This document shows positions 17,533-26,398 of a stretch of DNA of 64,000 nucleotides, in pieces. The first letter of the stretch is position 1; the number at the start of each line of letters is the position of its first letter. Position numbers and translations under genes: made by a program. Origin of the DNA: Dyadobacter sp. MSC1_007 (GTDB lineage: Bacteria > Bacteroidota > Bacteroidia > Cytophagales > Spirosomataceae). Under the pieces are notes generated by a model. The model was not told where the DNA came from, ran no database searches, and worked only from the letters and a program-made list of their open reading frames with translations. The DNA is taken from NCBI RefSeq assembly GCF_023667495.1, contig NZ_JAMOZL010000006.1, positions 1 to 64,000 on the forward strand, given 5' to 3'.

Positions 17533-18603
17533 CTAGCTACTAATCGTTTGATTGATAGTTTGTTGATAGCCTGACGGCGTCACGCCTTTAACCTTTTTGA
17601 ATGCAGCAAAAAAAGTAGATTTGGAATTGAAACCTACCTCATAACCGATTGCTTCCAGCGTGAGGTGCTGCTCGGTGGCGATCATTTTGCAAGCTTCGGC
17701 AATGCGCCATTCATTGAGGTAAGTCGTGAAATTTTTACCTAAATGGTCGTTCAGCAATGCAGAAAGCTGGTGGCCGGATATCTGTATTTCTTTTGAAAGG
17801 TCGTGTAATTTAAGATCGGGATTTTTGTAAACTTCTTTTTCACTCATGACCTTTTCCAGCTTGTTCAGCCATAATTCCGCGTCGCTTTCATTGAGCTTTT
17901 TGGTGGCGGGTTTGTCAGGCAAAAGCAAAAACAGCTCATCGGTTTTCTTTTTGTAGATCACCAGCGTGATCATCAGATAGAGGATCAACGAAAAAGCAAT
18001 GGAACCGCTGATATAGGAGGCGAATGGCGCATTGACCATCGAAGAAAAATACAAAAGGAAAATCAGGACATTGCCAATGAAAATCATCGAAATCCACGTT
18101 TCCGCGGGTTTCATGGAATAGGACCGGCTGAATAGTTTTCGAAGCAGGCCACGAATGAGTATGCCCGAAGCAAGCAGGAAAGAGAACCATTGGAAATATA
18201 TAACCCTGGTTATCACCTTCTTCCATAAAACAGGATATTCGGCATAAGGCAGTGTTATACCTACCACCAATGTTACAACGGCCAGCGCGATGAGTGTCCG
18301 GAGCCAACTCTTAGGCATTTTTCCGAGTGGCGTGACGGCCGACCGGACGAAATAGTACAAAAATGGTCCGATGAAAAAACAGGCCGAAAGACCGATCTGA
18401 AGATATATTTTAGGCAGTTTTCCATCAAAATAAAGGCAAACCGATTTGGCGATCCGGATACTCAATGCAAGCAGCAACGCACCAAGGAAATCGTTGGCCA
18501 GGTATTTCTTTTGTGTAAAAAAAAGAAGGAATAAACCGAGCAGCAGCCCGTTGAACGCGCCGAGTGCACTGAAAAAGAACAGAATCTCTTTGCCGATATC
18601 CAT
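17533..18603 (-). CDS. Seven-TM protein with C-terminal AraC-type DNA-binding domain
   Basis: This 356-residue protein has seven hydrophobic segments in the first 225 residues (from ILFFFSALGAFNG to YISGSIAFSLILYLMITLVIY) and then a cytoplasmic AraC helix-turn-helix domain (about 255-350, with IGYEVGFNSKSTFFAAFKKV and VTPSGYQ). This membrane-anchored architecture is common in Bacteroidota and lets a membrane signal act directly on DNA. I chose the ATG at 18603 because the promoter at 18625-18655 rules out the one at 18627. The FtsX permease gene is divergent and may be regulated by it. The signal is unknown. Confidence 0.85.
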   Translation of the reverse strand: MDIGKEILFFFSALGAFNGLLLGLFLLFFTQKKYLANDFLGALLLALSIRIAKSVCLYFDGKLPKIYLQIGLSACFFIGPFLYYFVRSAVTPLGKMPKSWLRTLIALAVVTLVVGITLPYAEYPVLWKKVITRVIYFQWFSFLLASGILIRGLLRKLFSRSYSMKPAETWISMIFIGNVLIFLLYFSSMVNAPFASYISGSIAFSLILYLMITLVIYKKKTDELFLLLPDKPATKKLNESDAELWLNKLEKVMSEKEVYKNPDLKLHDLSKEIQISGHQLSALLNDHLGKNFTTYLNEWRIAEACKMIATEQHLTLEAIGYEVGFNSKSTFFAAFKKVKGVTPSGYQQTINQTISS

Positions 18604-18624
18604 TTTATGGAACTGATTATGACC

Positions 18625-18655
18625 CAAATGTAACTGATTGAAAACCGGTTTTCAA
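18625..18655 (-). promoter_or_regulatory. Promoter of the 7-TM/AraC regulator gene
   Basis: Minus-strand TACATTTG (complement of 18625-18632) matches the -7 box, and a TTG (complement of 18653-18655) sits 20 bases upstream. The leader to 18603 would be about 15 bases. Confidence 0.6.
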
Positions 18656-18834
18656 GTACAAAACGCACCTTGTCCGCTTATATAGCACGATTGTTCAAAA
18701 TCGGACATTGATCCGGCAGTATAGATCAGTAAAATACGGCTTTGCGCGACCTGGGACGCACTTTTTAGGACCTGGCACAGCATTTGGGCGACGTTCGGGT
18801 ACAATTATCCAACAACTATCCGTCCAGCTCAGCC

Positions 18835-21204
18835 ATGATCAGGAATTATTTCAAGATCGCATTCCGTAACCTGCTCAAAAGCAAGACATTTTCTGCCATT
18901 AACGTGCTCGGTCTCGCGCTCGGAATGGCCTGCAGCCTGGTCATCATGCTCTGGATCAAAGACGAACTGGCCGTCGATGCTTTTCATGCAAACAAGGACC
19001 AGCTTTACCGCATTTATATGCGTGAGTATTTCAGCGGCAAAGTGCAGGGCGTGATCTGGACGCCGGGACCGCTGGCCGACGAACTGAAAAAATCAGTACC
19101 GGAAATAGAAATGACCACGCCGTTTTCCTGGACCGCTTCGCAGACATTCTCCGTCGGAAATACGATCCACAAGCAGCAAACCAACTGGGCGAGCGCTGAT
19201 TTCTTCAAAATGTTCAGCTATAATATATTACAGGGGACTCCGGAAGCCGCATTGCGAGACCGCAACAGCATAGCGATTTCAAGAAGTATGGCCGAGGCAT
19301 TTTTCCGAACTCCCGAGGCCGCCATGGGTAAGGCCATCAAGTTCGATAACCGCAAAGAAATGACCGTAACCGCCGTTTTTGAAGACGTCGGGGCCAATAG
19401 CACATTGAAATTCGACTGTCTCATGACCTGGGACGCATACCTCGACGATAACAGCTGGGCAAAAGATTGGGGGAACACCGATCCGCTCACATTTTTCAAA
19501 CTCCGGAAGGACGCTGATCCGGCCAAAGTGGAAGCCAAAATGCTCCACTTGCTCGACAAGACCAACCGCGACGCAGGCAAGCCATACAAGACACAGCTCG
19601 CCATGCAGCCTTTTCATGACTATTACCTGAACAGTAATATCAAGGATGCCAAAATGGACGGCGGGCGCATTGAATACATCCGGTTGTTCAGTTTCGTGGC
19701 GGTTTTTATTCTACTGATTGCCTGCATCAATTTCATGAACCTCGCGACGGCCCGGTCGTCCAAGCGTGCCAAGGAAGTTGGGGTACGCAAGGTGGTTGGC
19801 GCTATGCGGTCGATGCTGGCGGGCCAGTTTATGGGCGAGGCGCTGCTGATCACACTTTTGTCGGTCGTGCTGGCGGTGTTGCTGGTGGCATTGCTGCTCC
19901 CCGCATTCAACAATCTCACAGCCAAGCAAATGGTTTTGCCGCTTTCGGAGCCGTCTTTCTGGGGCATCATAGCGGGCCTGTTGGTTGCAACCGGCTTGCT
20001 TGCAGGCAGCTATCCGGCATTTTTCCTGTCCTCGCTCAATCCCGTTCGCATTCTCAAAGGCGCTTTGAAGTTCGATTCCAGCTCTGCTTGGGTAAGGCAG
20101 GGATTGGTCGTTTTTCAGTTCGGATTGTCGGTGATTTTGATCGTCGGTATGATCATTATTTACAGGCAGGTAGGTTTTGTCCAAAATAAAAACCTCGGTT
20201 TTGACCGTGATAACCTGATCTATTTCCCTATTGAAGGTGAGTTGTTTAAGAAGTTCGACATTCTGAAAGATGAATTATCGCAGATCTCCGGTGTGCGGAA
20301 TGTAACCCACATGACCGCCGGACCAGCCTCTAACGGCAATGGAACCGACGGCATTTCGTGGCCGGGTAGCGACGCCAGGACGCCCGTCAGGTTTACGCCG
20401 GTGGGGGTGGGTTATGATTTTGTTAAAACTATGAAACTTGAAGTGGTCCAGGGCCGCGATTTTTCGAAGGCTTTTCCAACGGATTCGATGGGTTTTGTGC
20501 TGAATGAAAATGCTATTAAAGTGATGGGCATCAAGGATCCGATCGGTAAGCAACTCGGGTGGGGAACCAGTAAGGGCACGATTGTCGGTGTTTTGAAAGA
20601 CTTCCATTTCCAGTCGCTGCACACGGCGATCCGGCCGCTGATCGCCTATTTGGGCGCCCGCGAGCCGCAGGGAAGCGTTGTAATCCGCATTGAAGCGGGC
20701 AAAACGCGCGAAACGCTGGCTGCTATCGGGAATGTCTGTAAAAAGCTGAACCCTAATGTGCCTTTTACGTACGCATTTACCGACCAGGAATATGCCCGAC
20801 AATATCAGAGTGAGCAGATCGTGGGCAAATTGGCCGGGTACTTCGCTTTTTTGGCCATATTTATTTCCTGTCTTGGGTTGTTCGGTCTGGCAACCTTCAC
20901 TGCTGAGCAGCGTACCAAAGAAATCGGCGTCCGCAAAGTGCTGGGAGCGTCCGTAGCCGGCATCGTCGGCCTGCTTTCGAAAGATTTCCTGAAACTGGTG
21001 CTTATGTCCATTGTACTCGCGTCGCCGGTCGCCTGGTATATCATGAGGCAATGGCTGCAAGGGTTCGCCTATCAAATCGATATCGAATGGTGGATGTTCG
21101 CGCTTGCCGGAATCATATCCGTATTGATTGCAGTGTTCACAATCAGCTTCCAGTCGATCAGAACCGCGATGATGAACCCGGTGAAGAGTTTGAGGAGCGA
21201 GTAG
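18835..21204 (+). CDS. ABC transporter permease, MacB/FtsX type
   Basis: This protein of about 789 residues has the Bacteroidota double-FtsX layout: a first TM helix (NVLGLALGMACSLVIMLWI), a MacB-like periplasmic domain, three TM helices with KRAKEVGVRKVVGAM, a second periplasmic domain (about 470-665), and three more helices with QRTKEIGVRKVLGAS. It needs an ATPase encoded elsewhere. Such permeases act in mechanotransmission, lipoprotein or toxic-compound export. The ATG at 18835 starts the conserved MIRNYFKIAFRNLLKSK. The 7-TM/AraC regulator is divergent from it. Confidence 0.9.
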   Translation: MIRNYFKIAFRNLLKSKTFSAINVLGLALGMACSLVIMLWIKDELAVDAFHANKDQLYRIYMREYFSGKVQGVIWTPGPLADELKKSVPEIEMTTPFSWTASQTFSVGNTIHKQQTNWASADFFKMFSYNILQGTPEAALRDRNSIAISRSMAEAFFRTPEAAMGKAIKFDNRKEMTVTAVFEDVGANSTLKFDCLMTWDAYLDDNSWAKDWGNTDPLTFFKLRKDADPAKVEAKMLHLLDKTNRDAGKPYKTQLAMQPFHDYYLNSNIKDAKMDGGRIEYIRLFSFVAVFILLIACINFMNLATARSSKRAKEVGVRKVVGAMRSMLAGQFMGEALLITLLSVVLAVLLVALLLPAFNNLTAKQMVLPLSEPSFWGIIAGLLVATGLLAGSYPAFFLSSLNPVRILKGALKFDSSSAWVRQGLVVFQFGLSVILIVGMIIIYRQVGFVQNKNLGFDRDNLIYFPIEGELFKKFDILKDELSQISGVRNVTHMTAGPASNGNGTDGISWPGSDARTPVRFTPVGVGYDFVKTMKLEVVQGRDFSKAFPTDSMGFVLNENAIKVMGIKDPIGKQLGWGTSKGTIVGVLKDFHFQSLHTAIRPLIAYLGAREPQGSVVIRIEAGKTRETLAAIGNVCKKLNPNVPFTYAFTDQEYARQYQSEQIVGKLAGYFAFLAIFISCLGLFGLATFTAEQRTKEIGVRKVLGASVAGIVGLLSKDFLKLVLMSIVLASPVAWYIMRQWLQGFAYQIDIEWWMFALAGIISVLIAVFTISFQSIRTAMMNPVKSLRSE

Positions 21205-21289
21205 GCAGTATACTTTTGGATACTGCGTTCCGGGCTGGTTCCGGAATCTATAATTGATGTTGGCGGTTTACCTATTAGTGTATTTTATA

Positions 21290-21360
21290 TGCCACGGAGA
21301 CACGAATTAGCACGAATTTAGTGCGCAAATGCATTCGTGTTAATTAGTGTCTTCGTGGCA
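21290..21360. repeat. Inverted repeat between permease and LLM oxidoreductase genes
   Basis: The 28-bp arms 21290-21317 and 21333-21360 match as reverse complements at 25 positions (starting TGCCACGGAGACACGAATTA), with a 15-base loop. Sequences of the CCACGAAGACACTAAT type recur in many Bacteroidota genomes, as I recall. It could be a mobile repeat that also works as a transcription terminator for the permease gene. Confidence 0.8.
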
Positions 21361-21392
21361 AAGAATACATTAAAGAAAACTTAACAAACATC

Positions 21393-22430
21393 ATGGAAAT
21401 AGGAATCAGTATGTTCGGGGACTTGGCTTTTGACAATGCCACCCGTTCTTTTCAGTCGCCTCAGGAGCGCTTGCAGGATATGTTGGAAGAAATCAAGCTG
21501 GCCGATGAGGTTGGACTGGACGTATTTGGGATCGGAGAGCACCACCGCCCCGATTTTGCAGTTTCAGCCCCGGAAATCATACTTGCGGCTGCGGCTTCGG
21601 TTACCAAAAATATCAAACTGACCAGCTCGGTGACTGTATTGAGCTCTGCCGATCCGGTAAGGGTTTATCAGAATTTCTCGACCGTCGACCTGCTATCTAA
21701 TGGCCGTGCGGAGATCACCGTGGGCCGGGGGAGTTTCATCGAGTCGTTCCCGCTTTTTGGTTATGATCTCAATGACTACAATGGCTTGTTCGTAGAAAAA
21801 CTGCAATTGCTGAAAGAAATCAATGAAAATGATGTGATCAGCTGGAAAGGAAAGTACCGCGCTGCGCTTGATAAGCAGGAGGTATTACCGCGTGCTGTGA
21901 ACAATAAGCTGGAAATATGGATCGCCGTGGGCGGCACGCCTCAGTCTGTGGTGCGGGCTGCGCGCCTTGGTCTGCCATTGGTGATTGCGATCATCGGCGG
22001 AATGCCAGCGCAATTCAAGCCATTTTTTGAACTATATAAAAAGGAATACCTTGAAGCTGGTCATGATCCTTCTAAAATGCAGCTCGCCACACACTCGCAC
22101 GGGCTCGTTGGTGAGAACGGCGCCGCGCTGACGGACCGCTATTTCCCTTCCTATGCCGCCCAAATGGACCGAGTAGGCAAAAGCCGCGGATGGGCGCCTT
22201 ATACACGCGCGCAGTTCGAAGGTGGACAAAGCCGCGACGGCGCATTGTTCGTAGGGGAGCCAAACCGGGTCGTCGATAAGATATTGTACCATCAGGAAAT
22301 GTTCGGATTGACCCGTTTTCTGTTGCATACGGACGTTGGAGCACCTGCGCACAGCGATCTGATGAAGTCGATTGAACTGCTCGGAACGCATGTTGCACCT
22401 GCCGTTCGCAAGGCTTTGGAGCAGAAATAA
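21393..22430 (+). CDS. LLM class flavin-dependent oxidoreductase
   Basis: This 345-residue TIM-barrel protein belongs to the luciferase-like monooxygenase family. It has the start MEIGISMFGDLAFDNA, GIGEHHRPDFAVSAPE (about 47-62), SSVTVLSSADPVRVYQNFSTVDLLS (about 77-101) and EITVGRGSF (about 106-114). Members use reduced FMN, usually supplied by a separate reductase, to oxidise small molecules. The length is typical. It stands alone after the inverted repeat, and the substrate is unknown. Confidence 0.88.
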   Translation: MEIGISMFGDLAFDNATRSFQSPQERLQDMLEEIKLADEVGLDVFGIGEHHRPDFAVSAPEIILAAAASVTKNIKLTSSVTVLSSADPVRVYQNFSTVDLLSNGRAEITVGRGSFIESFPLFGYDLNDYNGLFVEKLQLLKEINENDVISWKGKYRAALDKQEVLPRAVNNKLEIWIAVGGTPQSVVRAARLGLPLVIAIIGGMPAQFKPFFELYKKEYLEAGHDPSKMQLATHSHGLVGENGAALTDRYFPSYAAQMDRVGKSRGWAPYTRAQFEGGQSRDGALFVGEPNRVVDKILYHQEMFGLTRFLLHTDVGAPAHSDLMKSIELLGTHVAPAVRKALEQK

Positions 22431-22546
22431 CATTGATTTTAGGGTATTGACGCAATCGCACCTGCTTTTTGTCGTAACCGGCATCGGTTTGTTTACCAGA
22501 AACCTGCCAATTTTGTTTCATCAATCATTCATAACAAAACAAACAA

Positions 22547-22969
22547 ATGGAAGCGACTACATCAAAAATCACGGTTGAAACGACGATCAATGCACCTGTT
22601 GCAAAAGTATGGGAACAATTTACAGCGCCGGAGCACATTACCCAATGGTGCCAGGCATCGGACGACTGGCACGCGCCTTTTGCTGAAAATGATGTCCGTG
22701 AAGGAGGCAGTTTCAAAACCACAATGGCAGCGAAGGACGGTAGTTTCAGTTTCGATTTCGGCGGTATTTATTCGGAAGTAAAAGAAAACGCATTGTTGGA
22801 CTACAATATGAGCGACGGCAGAAACGTCCGTGTTCTATTCAGCAGCGAGGGCGATTCGACTAAGGTGACAGAGATATTCGACCCTGAAACGACCCATCCG
22901 ATCGAAATGCAGCGCGGCGGATGGCAGGCGATCCTGGATAACTTCAAAAAGCACGTTGAGTCGCATTAA
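22547..22969 (+). CDS. SRPBCC (AHSA1-type) domain protein
   Basis: This 140-residue START-like protein has the family opening ITVETTINAPVAKVWEQFT, the WCQASDDWHAP segment and the closing GWQAILDNFKKHVES. The fold forms a hydrophobic cavity, and no enzymatic role can be given. Unlike the SRPBCC protein at 2698, it has no ArsR partner nearby. It is followed by a strong terminator at 22988-23025 and appears to be a single-gene unit. Confidence 0.85.
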   Translation: MEATTSKITVETTINAPVAKVWEQFTAPEHITQWCQASDDWHAPFAENDVREGGSFKTTMAAKDGSFSFDFGGIYSEVKENALLDYNMSDGRNVRVLFSSEGDSTKVTEIFDPETTHPIEMQRGGWQAILDNFKKHVESH

Positions 22970-22987
22970 TACGCGTCTGAGCGCATT

Positions 22988-23025
22988 AAAAACCGGCCAG
23001 GATTCACCATTCAGGCCGGTTTTTT
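22988..23025 (+). terminator. Rho-independent terminator after the SRPBCC gene
   Basis: AAAACCGGCC (22989-22998) pairs perfectly with GGCCGGTTTT (23014-23023), with a 15-base loop and a continuing T-run. Confidence 0.9.
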
Positions 23026-23067
23026 GTGTTTGTAGTGGAAGTAGATCAATACTAATGCTGCTTTATA

Positions 23068-23075
23068 TACTTTTG
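23068..23075 (+). promoter_or_regulatory. -7 box of the histidine kinase operon
   Basis: TACTTTTG matches TAnnTTTG and lies 25 bases before the ATG at 23100. No -33 TTG at the usual distance was found. Confidence 0.55.
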
Positions 23076-23099
23076 TCCCAAAGAATAATGTTGAATTAA

Positions 23100-24200
23100 A
23101 TGCAGTCGAGAACGTCATTTCCGCTTACAAACCGCCAGAAGTGGGAGCTGGGAATGGGGCTTGCTTTCATCTATGTCCCGCTTAGGGTCTATATGAATGT
23201 CGTTCAGCTGGACATGCCCGGTTTTTGGCATCGCCTGCCGCTTTGGACGATGGAAATGCTGGTGAGTATCGCATTTTTCATTCTGTGGATCAATGTGATC
23301 GAATGGCTGCAATACTTTACTGCGCGTTTTTTAGGCGAGGATTTTCCTGAACGATTTCGGCTGCTCGACCAGATTTTCACATTGCTTCTTGCGATTGCAC
23401 TGGCGATGGTGTTCAACCATTGGTTTCGCTTTATCTGGCATTGGACGGAAGCGGTATGGATCAGGCAAAGTTTCGACGTCCTGCCTATAACTTTTAACGA
23501 TTCACCGATCCCGAAAAAGCGTGCTAATAACAGTATAACCGTCATGGCGCTGATGGCTGCCTATTACCTGGCTGCCAATAAGCGCGTATATCAGCGTTTG
23601 CAGCAGGTTTTTATTAATGAAGAACGACTTGAAAAAGAGAATGCGAAGGCCCATTTCAACGCATTAAAGAACCAGGTGAGCCCGCATTTTTTGTTCAATA
23701 ATTTTAGCGTCCTGACGACGCTGGTGGAAACTAACCAGGAGCTTTCGGTGCAGTTTATCAATCAGCTGTCAAGAGCATACCGATACATTCTTGAAAAATC
23801 GGAATATGATTCGATTAAGCTGTCTACCGAACTGGAATTCCTGGAAACCTATATGTTCCTGCTTACGATCCGCTTCGAGAATAAATTGCGCCTTGAAACC
23901 CATATTTCGGCCACGGAAGCAGACCGGTATTCGATCGTGCCGCTTACTTTACAGCTACTGGTCGAAAATGCAGTGAAACATAATTGTATGTCGGCGAGTA
24001 AGCCGTTGGTGATCCGTATCATGCTGGAAGGCGACTATTTGTCGGTATCCAATCCGTTGCAGGTGCGGGAGTTGCCGGAATCTTCTACTCGGCTCGGCCT
24101 TCAGAACATCGTGAATCGCTACAAGCTCTTGACCAACAAGCCGGTGCTGGTCGACAAATCCGATGGATATTTTACAGTAAAAGTGCCGCTGATCTCATGA
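23100..24200 (+). CDS. LytS-like membrane sensor histidine kinase
   Basis: This 366-residue protein has four hydrophobic segments in its first 165 residues, then a His_kinase domain with QVSPHFLFNNF (phospho-acceptor His196) and an HATPase region with QLLVENAVKHN (N-box) and LGLQNIVNRYKLL (G-box). It would autophosphorylate and pass phosphate to the LytTR regulator encoded next. Its stop codon overlaps the start of that gene (ATGA, 24197-24200), so translation is probably coupled. No dedicated sensory domain other than the membrane part is visible, so the signal is unknown. Confidence 0.9.
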   Translation: MQSRTSFPLTNRQKWELGMGLAFIYVPLRVYMNVVQLDMPGFWHRLPLWTMEMLVSIAFFILWINVIEWLQYFTARFLGEDFPERFRLLDQIFTLLLAIALAMVFNHWFRFIWHWTEAVWIRQSFDVLPITFNDSPIPKKRANNSITVMALMAAYYLAANKRVYQRLQQVFINEERLEKENAKAHFNALKNQVSPHFLFNNFSVLTTLVETNQELSVQFINQLSRAYRYILEKSEYDSIKLSTELEFLETYMFLLTIRFENKLRLETHISATEADRYSIVPLTLQLLVENAVKHNCMSASKPLVIRIMLEGDYLSVSNPLQVRELPESSTRLGLQNIVNRYKLLTNKPVLVDKSDGYFTVKVPLIS

Positions 24201-24994
24201 ATGTGCTGATTATTGAAGATGAGGCGCTCAGTGCCAATCGATTAGAAAATCTTATTCATAAATATGACCCGACGATACGGGTGCTGGGCAAGCTGTCGTC
24301 TGTGAGGGAAAGTGTTCAATGGTTGCGGAATGCGGATAATGCCCATCCGGGACTCCGTCCGGGACCCCGTCCGGACCTTATTTTTATGGATCTTCACCTG
24401 GAAGACGATCTTGCATTCAAGATCATCGACCAGTTACAGCTTACTATCCCGATCATTTTCACAACCGCTTACAGCGAATATACCCTCAAAGCATTCAAAG
24501 CGAACAGCATTGATTATCTGCTGAAACCTATTGACAAAGAGGAGCTTGGCGCGGCAATCGATAAATTTGTAAGTCTTCATATAAAAACCGCTGTGCCTGC
24601 ATTGCCCGATTTTGCGGCACTGATGGCTATGTACCAGCCAGCGGCGGAGGAAGGTTATAAAGACCGATTTCTGGCATCCGCCGGTCCCAAACTTTTCAGT
24701 ATCCGCACAACGGATATCGCCTATTTTACCATTGAACAGAAAGCTACTTTTCTGAAAACATATGATGGTCAGCACCTTGCGATGGATTATAGTCTGGACA
24801 AACTCATTCAGCTGCTTGACCCTAAAGAGTTTTTCCGCATCAACCGGTCGCTTATCATCTCCCTGAACAGCATCCGCTCCATTTATACGCTTTCCGCGGG
24901 CAGGCTGAAACTGGAACTCTTCCCGCCCGCGTCGCAGGAAGTGTTTGTAAGCGGCGATCGCGTGGCCGACTTCAAGCATTGGCTGGGTAAGTAG
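24197..24994 (+). CDS. LytTR response regulator
   Basis: This 265-residue protein has a receiver domain (about 1-130; acidic pair EDE near residue 7, phospho-acceptor Asp65 in FMDLHLED) and a C-terminal LytTR DNA-binding domain (about 160-264, with FFRINRSLIISLNSI). Directly before the phospho-acceptor strand it carries an unusual Pro/Gly/Arg insert (about 50-59). Three 12-bp tandem repeat units at 24343-24377 encode it. The gene overlaps the kinase gene by 4 bases and is its clear partner. Confidence 0.92.
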   Translation: MNVLIIEDEALSANRLENLIHKYDPTIRVLGKLSSVRESVQWLRNADNAHPGLRPGPRPDLIFMDLHLEDDLAFKIIDQLQLTIPIIFTTAYSEYTLKAFKANSIDYLLKPIDKEELGAAIDKFVSLHIKTAVPALPDFAALMAMYQPAAEEGYKDRFLASAGPKLFSIRTTDIAYFTIEQKATFLKTYDGQHLAMDYSLDKLIQLLDPKEFFRINRSLIISLNSIRSIYTLSAGRLKLELFPPASQEVFVSGDRVADFKHWLGK

Positions 24995-25137
24995 GCTCTT
25001 CCACTCTTCTCAAAAAAACCGTCATTCAGCTGCCCTATCCGGGCATTTGCGACCTTTTATTTTCCTATTTAACCGGTTGTTTACATATTTGGTCGACTAT
25101 CCTAACCCCTTAATTTAATTTTAACTACCCTGCTGTT

Positions 25138-25875
25138 TTGAAAGAGTTCAATATCGATAACAACCTCTTCCTCGTCGGGTGCGAAGCACAGGAGCTGAAC
25201 GCCGAGGATAAGTATGCCGGGCTATTTGGCATTGCCGTCATTCTCGACGGGGAAGGTGTGTTAACTTCCGGCGAAGAAATGTGGCATTATGGTGAGCAGC
25301 GCATCTTTTTACTTTCGCCAGAGTACAATTATTTTTTCAATACCCTCAGCAAAACCCGCATTCTAACCGTCTTCTTCGATCCCTTCCGAATTGCGGATGC
25401 CACCGAGACCAGTAATGGCTTCAACAGTGTGTTCAGGCATGTGCAGCAAATTTTTTCCACCCGGTCGGCGCCCCATTATGGTGAGTTTCAAAACGAAATG
25501 GACCGCGTTGCAGTTACCCAGCTTGCCCGACTGATGGACCAGGAAATGAGCCGTCAGGATGCAGTGAGCAGAGAAATATTGGCTGATAGTATTTCGCTAA
25601 TGGTTAGTTTGCTCGTTAGAAACGTCAACCCCAGCCGACAAACGGATGAGGGAATGCGTTACAGTCCGGAGGTTACCCGCGTTTTGGCGCATATCAAACG
25701 TCGCCTTTCCGAAAACGATCATTTGACGATCCAGGAGTTCGCGCAGGAGCTCAATATTTCTCAGTACAATCTTAATAAAATGATCATTAAAGGCACCGGT
25801 GAAACGTTGAAAGCGATCATTGCCAACTACCGGGCCAATATGTCGCGCCCCGCGCAGCTGCATTGGCAGGAGTAA
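25138..25875 (+). CDS. AraC-type regulator lacking the second helix-turn-helix
   Basis: The 245-residue frame has an AraC-like cupin domain (about 10-100) and a C-terminal segment ending in one helix-turn-helix (LTIQEFAQELNISQYNLNKMIIKGTG, about 200-225). A full AraC domain would continue for about 50 residues with a second motif ending in G-x-x-P-x-x-YR. Here the protein stops at RPAQLHWQE. No continuation is visible in the other frames before the next gene. The only plausible start in the open frame is TTG at 25138, which is rare in this phylum. It may be a decaying gene or a shortened regulator. Confidence 0.65.
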   Translation: MKEFNIDNNLFLVGCEAQELNAEDKYAGLFGIAVILDGEGVLTSGEEMWHYGEQRIFLLSPEYNYFFNTLSKTRILTVFFDPFRIADATETSNGFNSVFRHVQQIFSTRSAPHYGEFQNEMDRVAVTQLARLMDQEMSRQDAVSREILADSISLMVSLLVRNVNPSRQTDEGMRYSPEVTRVLAHIKRRLSENDHLTIQEFAQELNISQYNLNKMIIKGTGETLKAIIANYRANMSRPAQLHWQE

Positions 25876-25907
25876 CTTAAACTTCCGTCAGGTGGCTGGA
25901 TAATGTC

Positions 25908-26273
25908 TTAATCTTCCCTTTTTAGTTTTTTGATAGAGGCAGATTCCTGCGTAATCAGCACGTCGCCGAGATGCGCCAATGCGCTGATTGCCGGCAATGC
26001 CTTAATTCCCCTTTCGGTCAGCGCATATTCAACCCTCGGCGGCTTTTCGCGATAGATGGTACGGGTTACCATTTGCTTTTTTTCGAGATCGCGGAGCTGG
26101 GTGTTCAACATTTTGTCGGTGATATGCGGGATCGCGTTTTTGAGGTCGCCATACCGCAACGGGCCGTCGCTGAGAGCGAGTATGACCGGAATTTTCCAGG
26201 TCCCGCCAATATACGCCATCGCAAATTCAACCGGACTGTAATACACCCGGTTTTGATGAATAAAATCTTCCAT
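25908..26273 (-). CDS. HxlR family transcriptional regulator
   Basis: This 121-residue winged-helix protein has the HxlR core: MAYIGGTWKIPVILAL, GPLRYGDLKNAIPHITDKMLNTQLRDLE and VEYALTERG. Members sense aldehydes, quinones or redox stress and usually control a divergent gene, here the VOC protein. The frame is open to 26390, but the ATG at 26273 fits the family length. The upstream part would run through the intergenic control region. No Cys is present near the N-terminus, so thiol sensing is unlikely. Confidence 0.85.
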   Translation of the reverse strand: MEDFIHQNRVYYSPVEFAMAYIGGTWKIPVILALSDGPLRYGDLKNAIPHITDKMLNTQLRDLEKKQMVTRTIYREKPPRVEYALTERGIKALPAISALAHLGDVLITQESASIKKLKRED

Positions 26274-26319
26274 ATCCGCAATTAAATCAATTGTCTTTTC
26301 CCGACTGAAAATCTTTCCC

Positions 26320-26374
26320 TTTATCGTCAAAAAAGTATATAAAAGGATCGATAAAAAGTATTCTCCTAAGTTTG
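26320..26374. promoter_or_regulatory. HxlR/VOC divergent control region
   Basis: The -7 box TAAGTTTG (26367-26374) serves the VOC gene on the plus strand. Upstream, TTTATCG (26320-26326) and CGATAAA (26349-26355) form an inverted repeat, and AAAAAGTAT occurs twice (26330-26338 and 26353-26361). These are candidate HxlR binding sites. Confidence 0.45.
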
Positions 26375-26398
26375 CCAGCCAAACCAACAACCACTTTT

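Noticed and set aside
25876-25907. Possible frameshifted continuation of the AraC-type gene
   Set aside because: Only about 30 bases remain before the HxlR stop, too short for the missing second helix-turn-helix, and no matching residues appear in the other frames.
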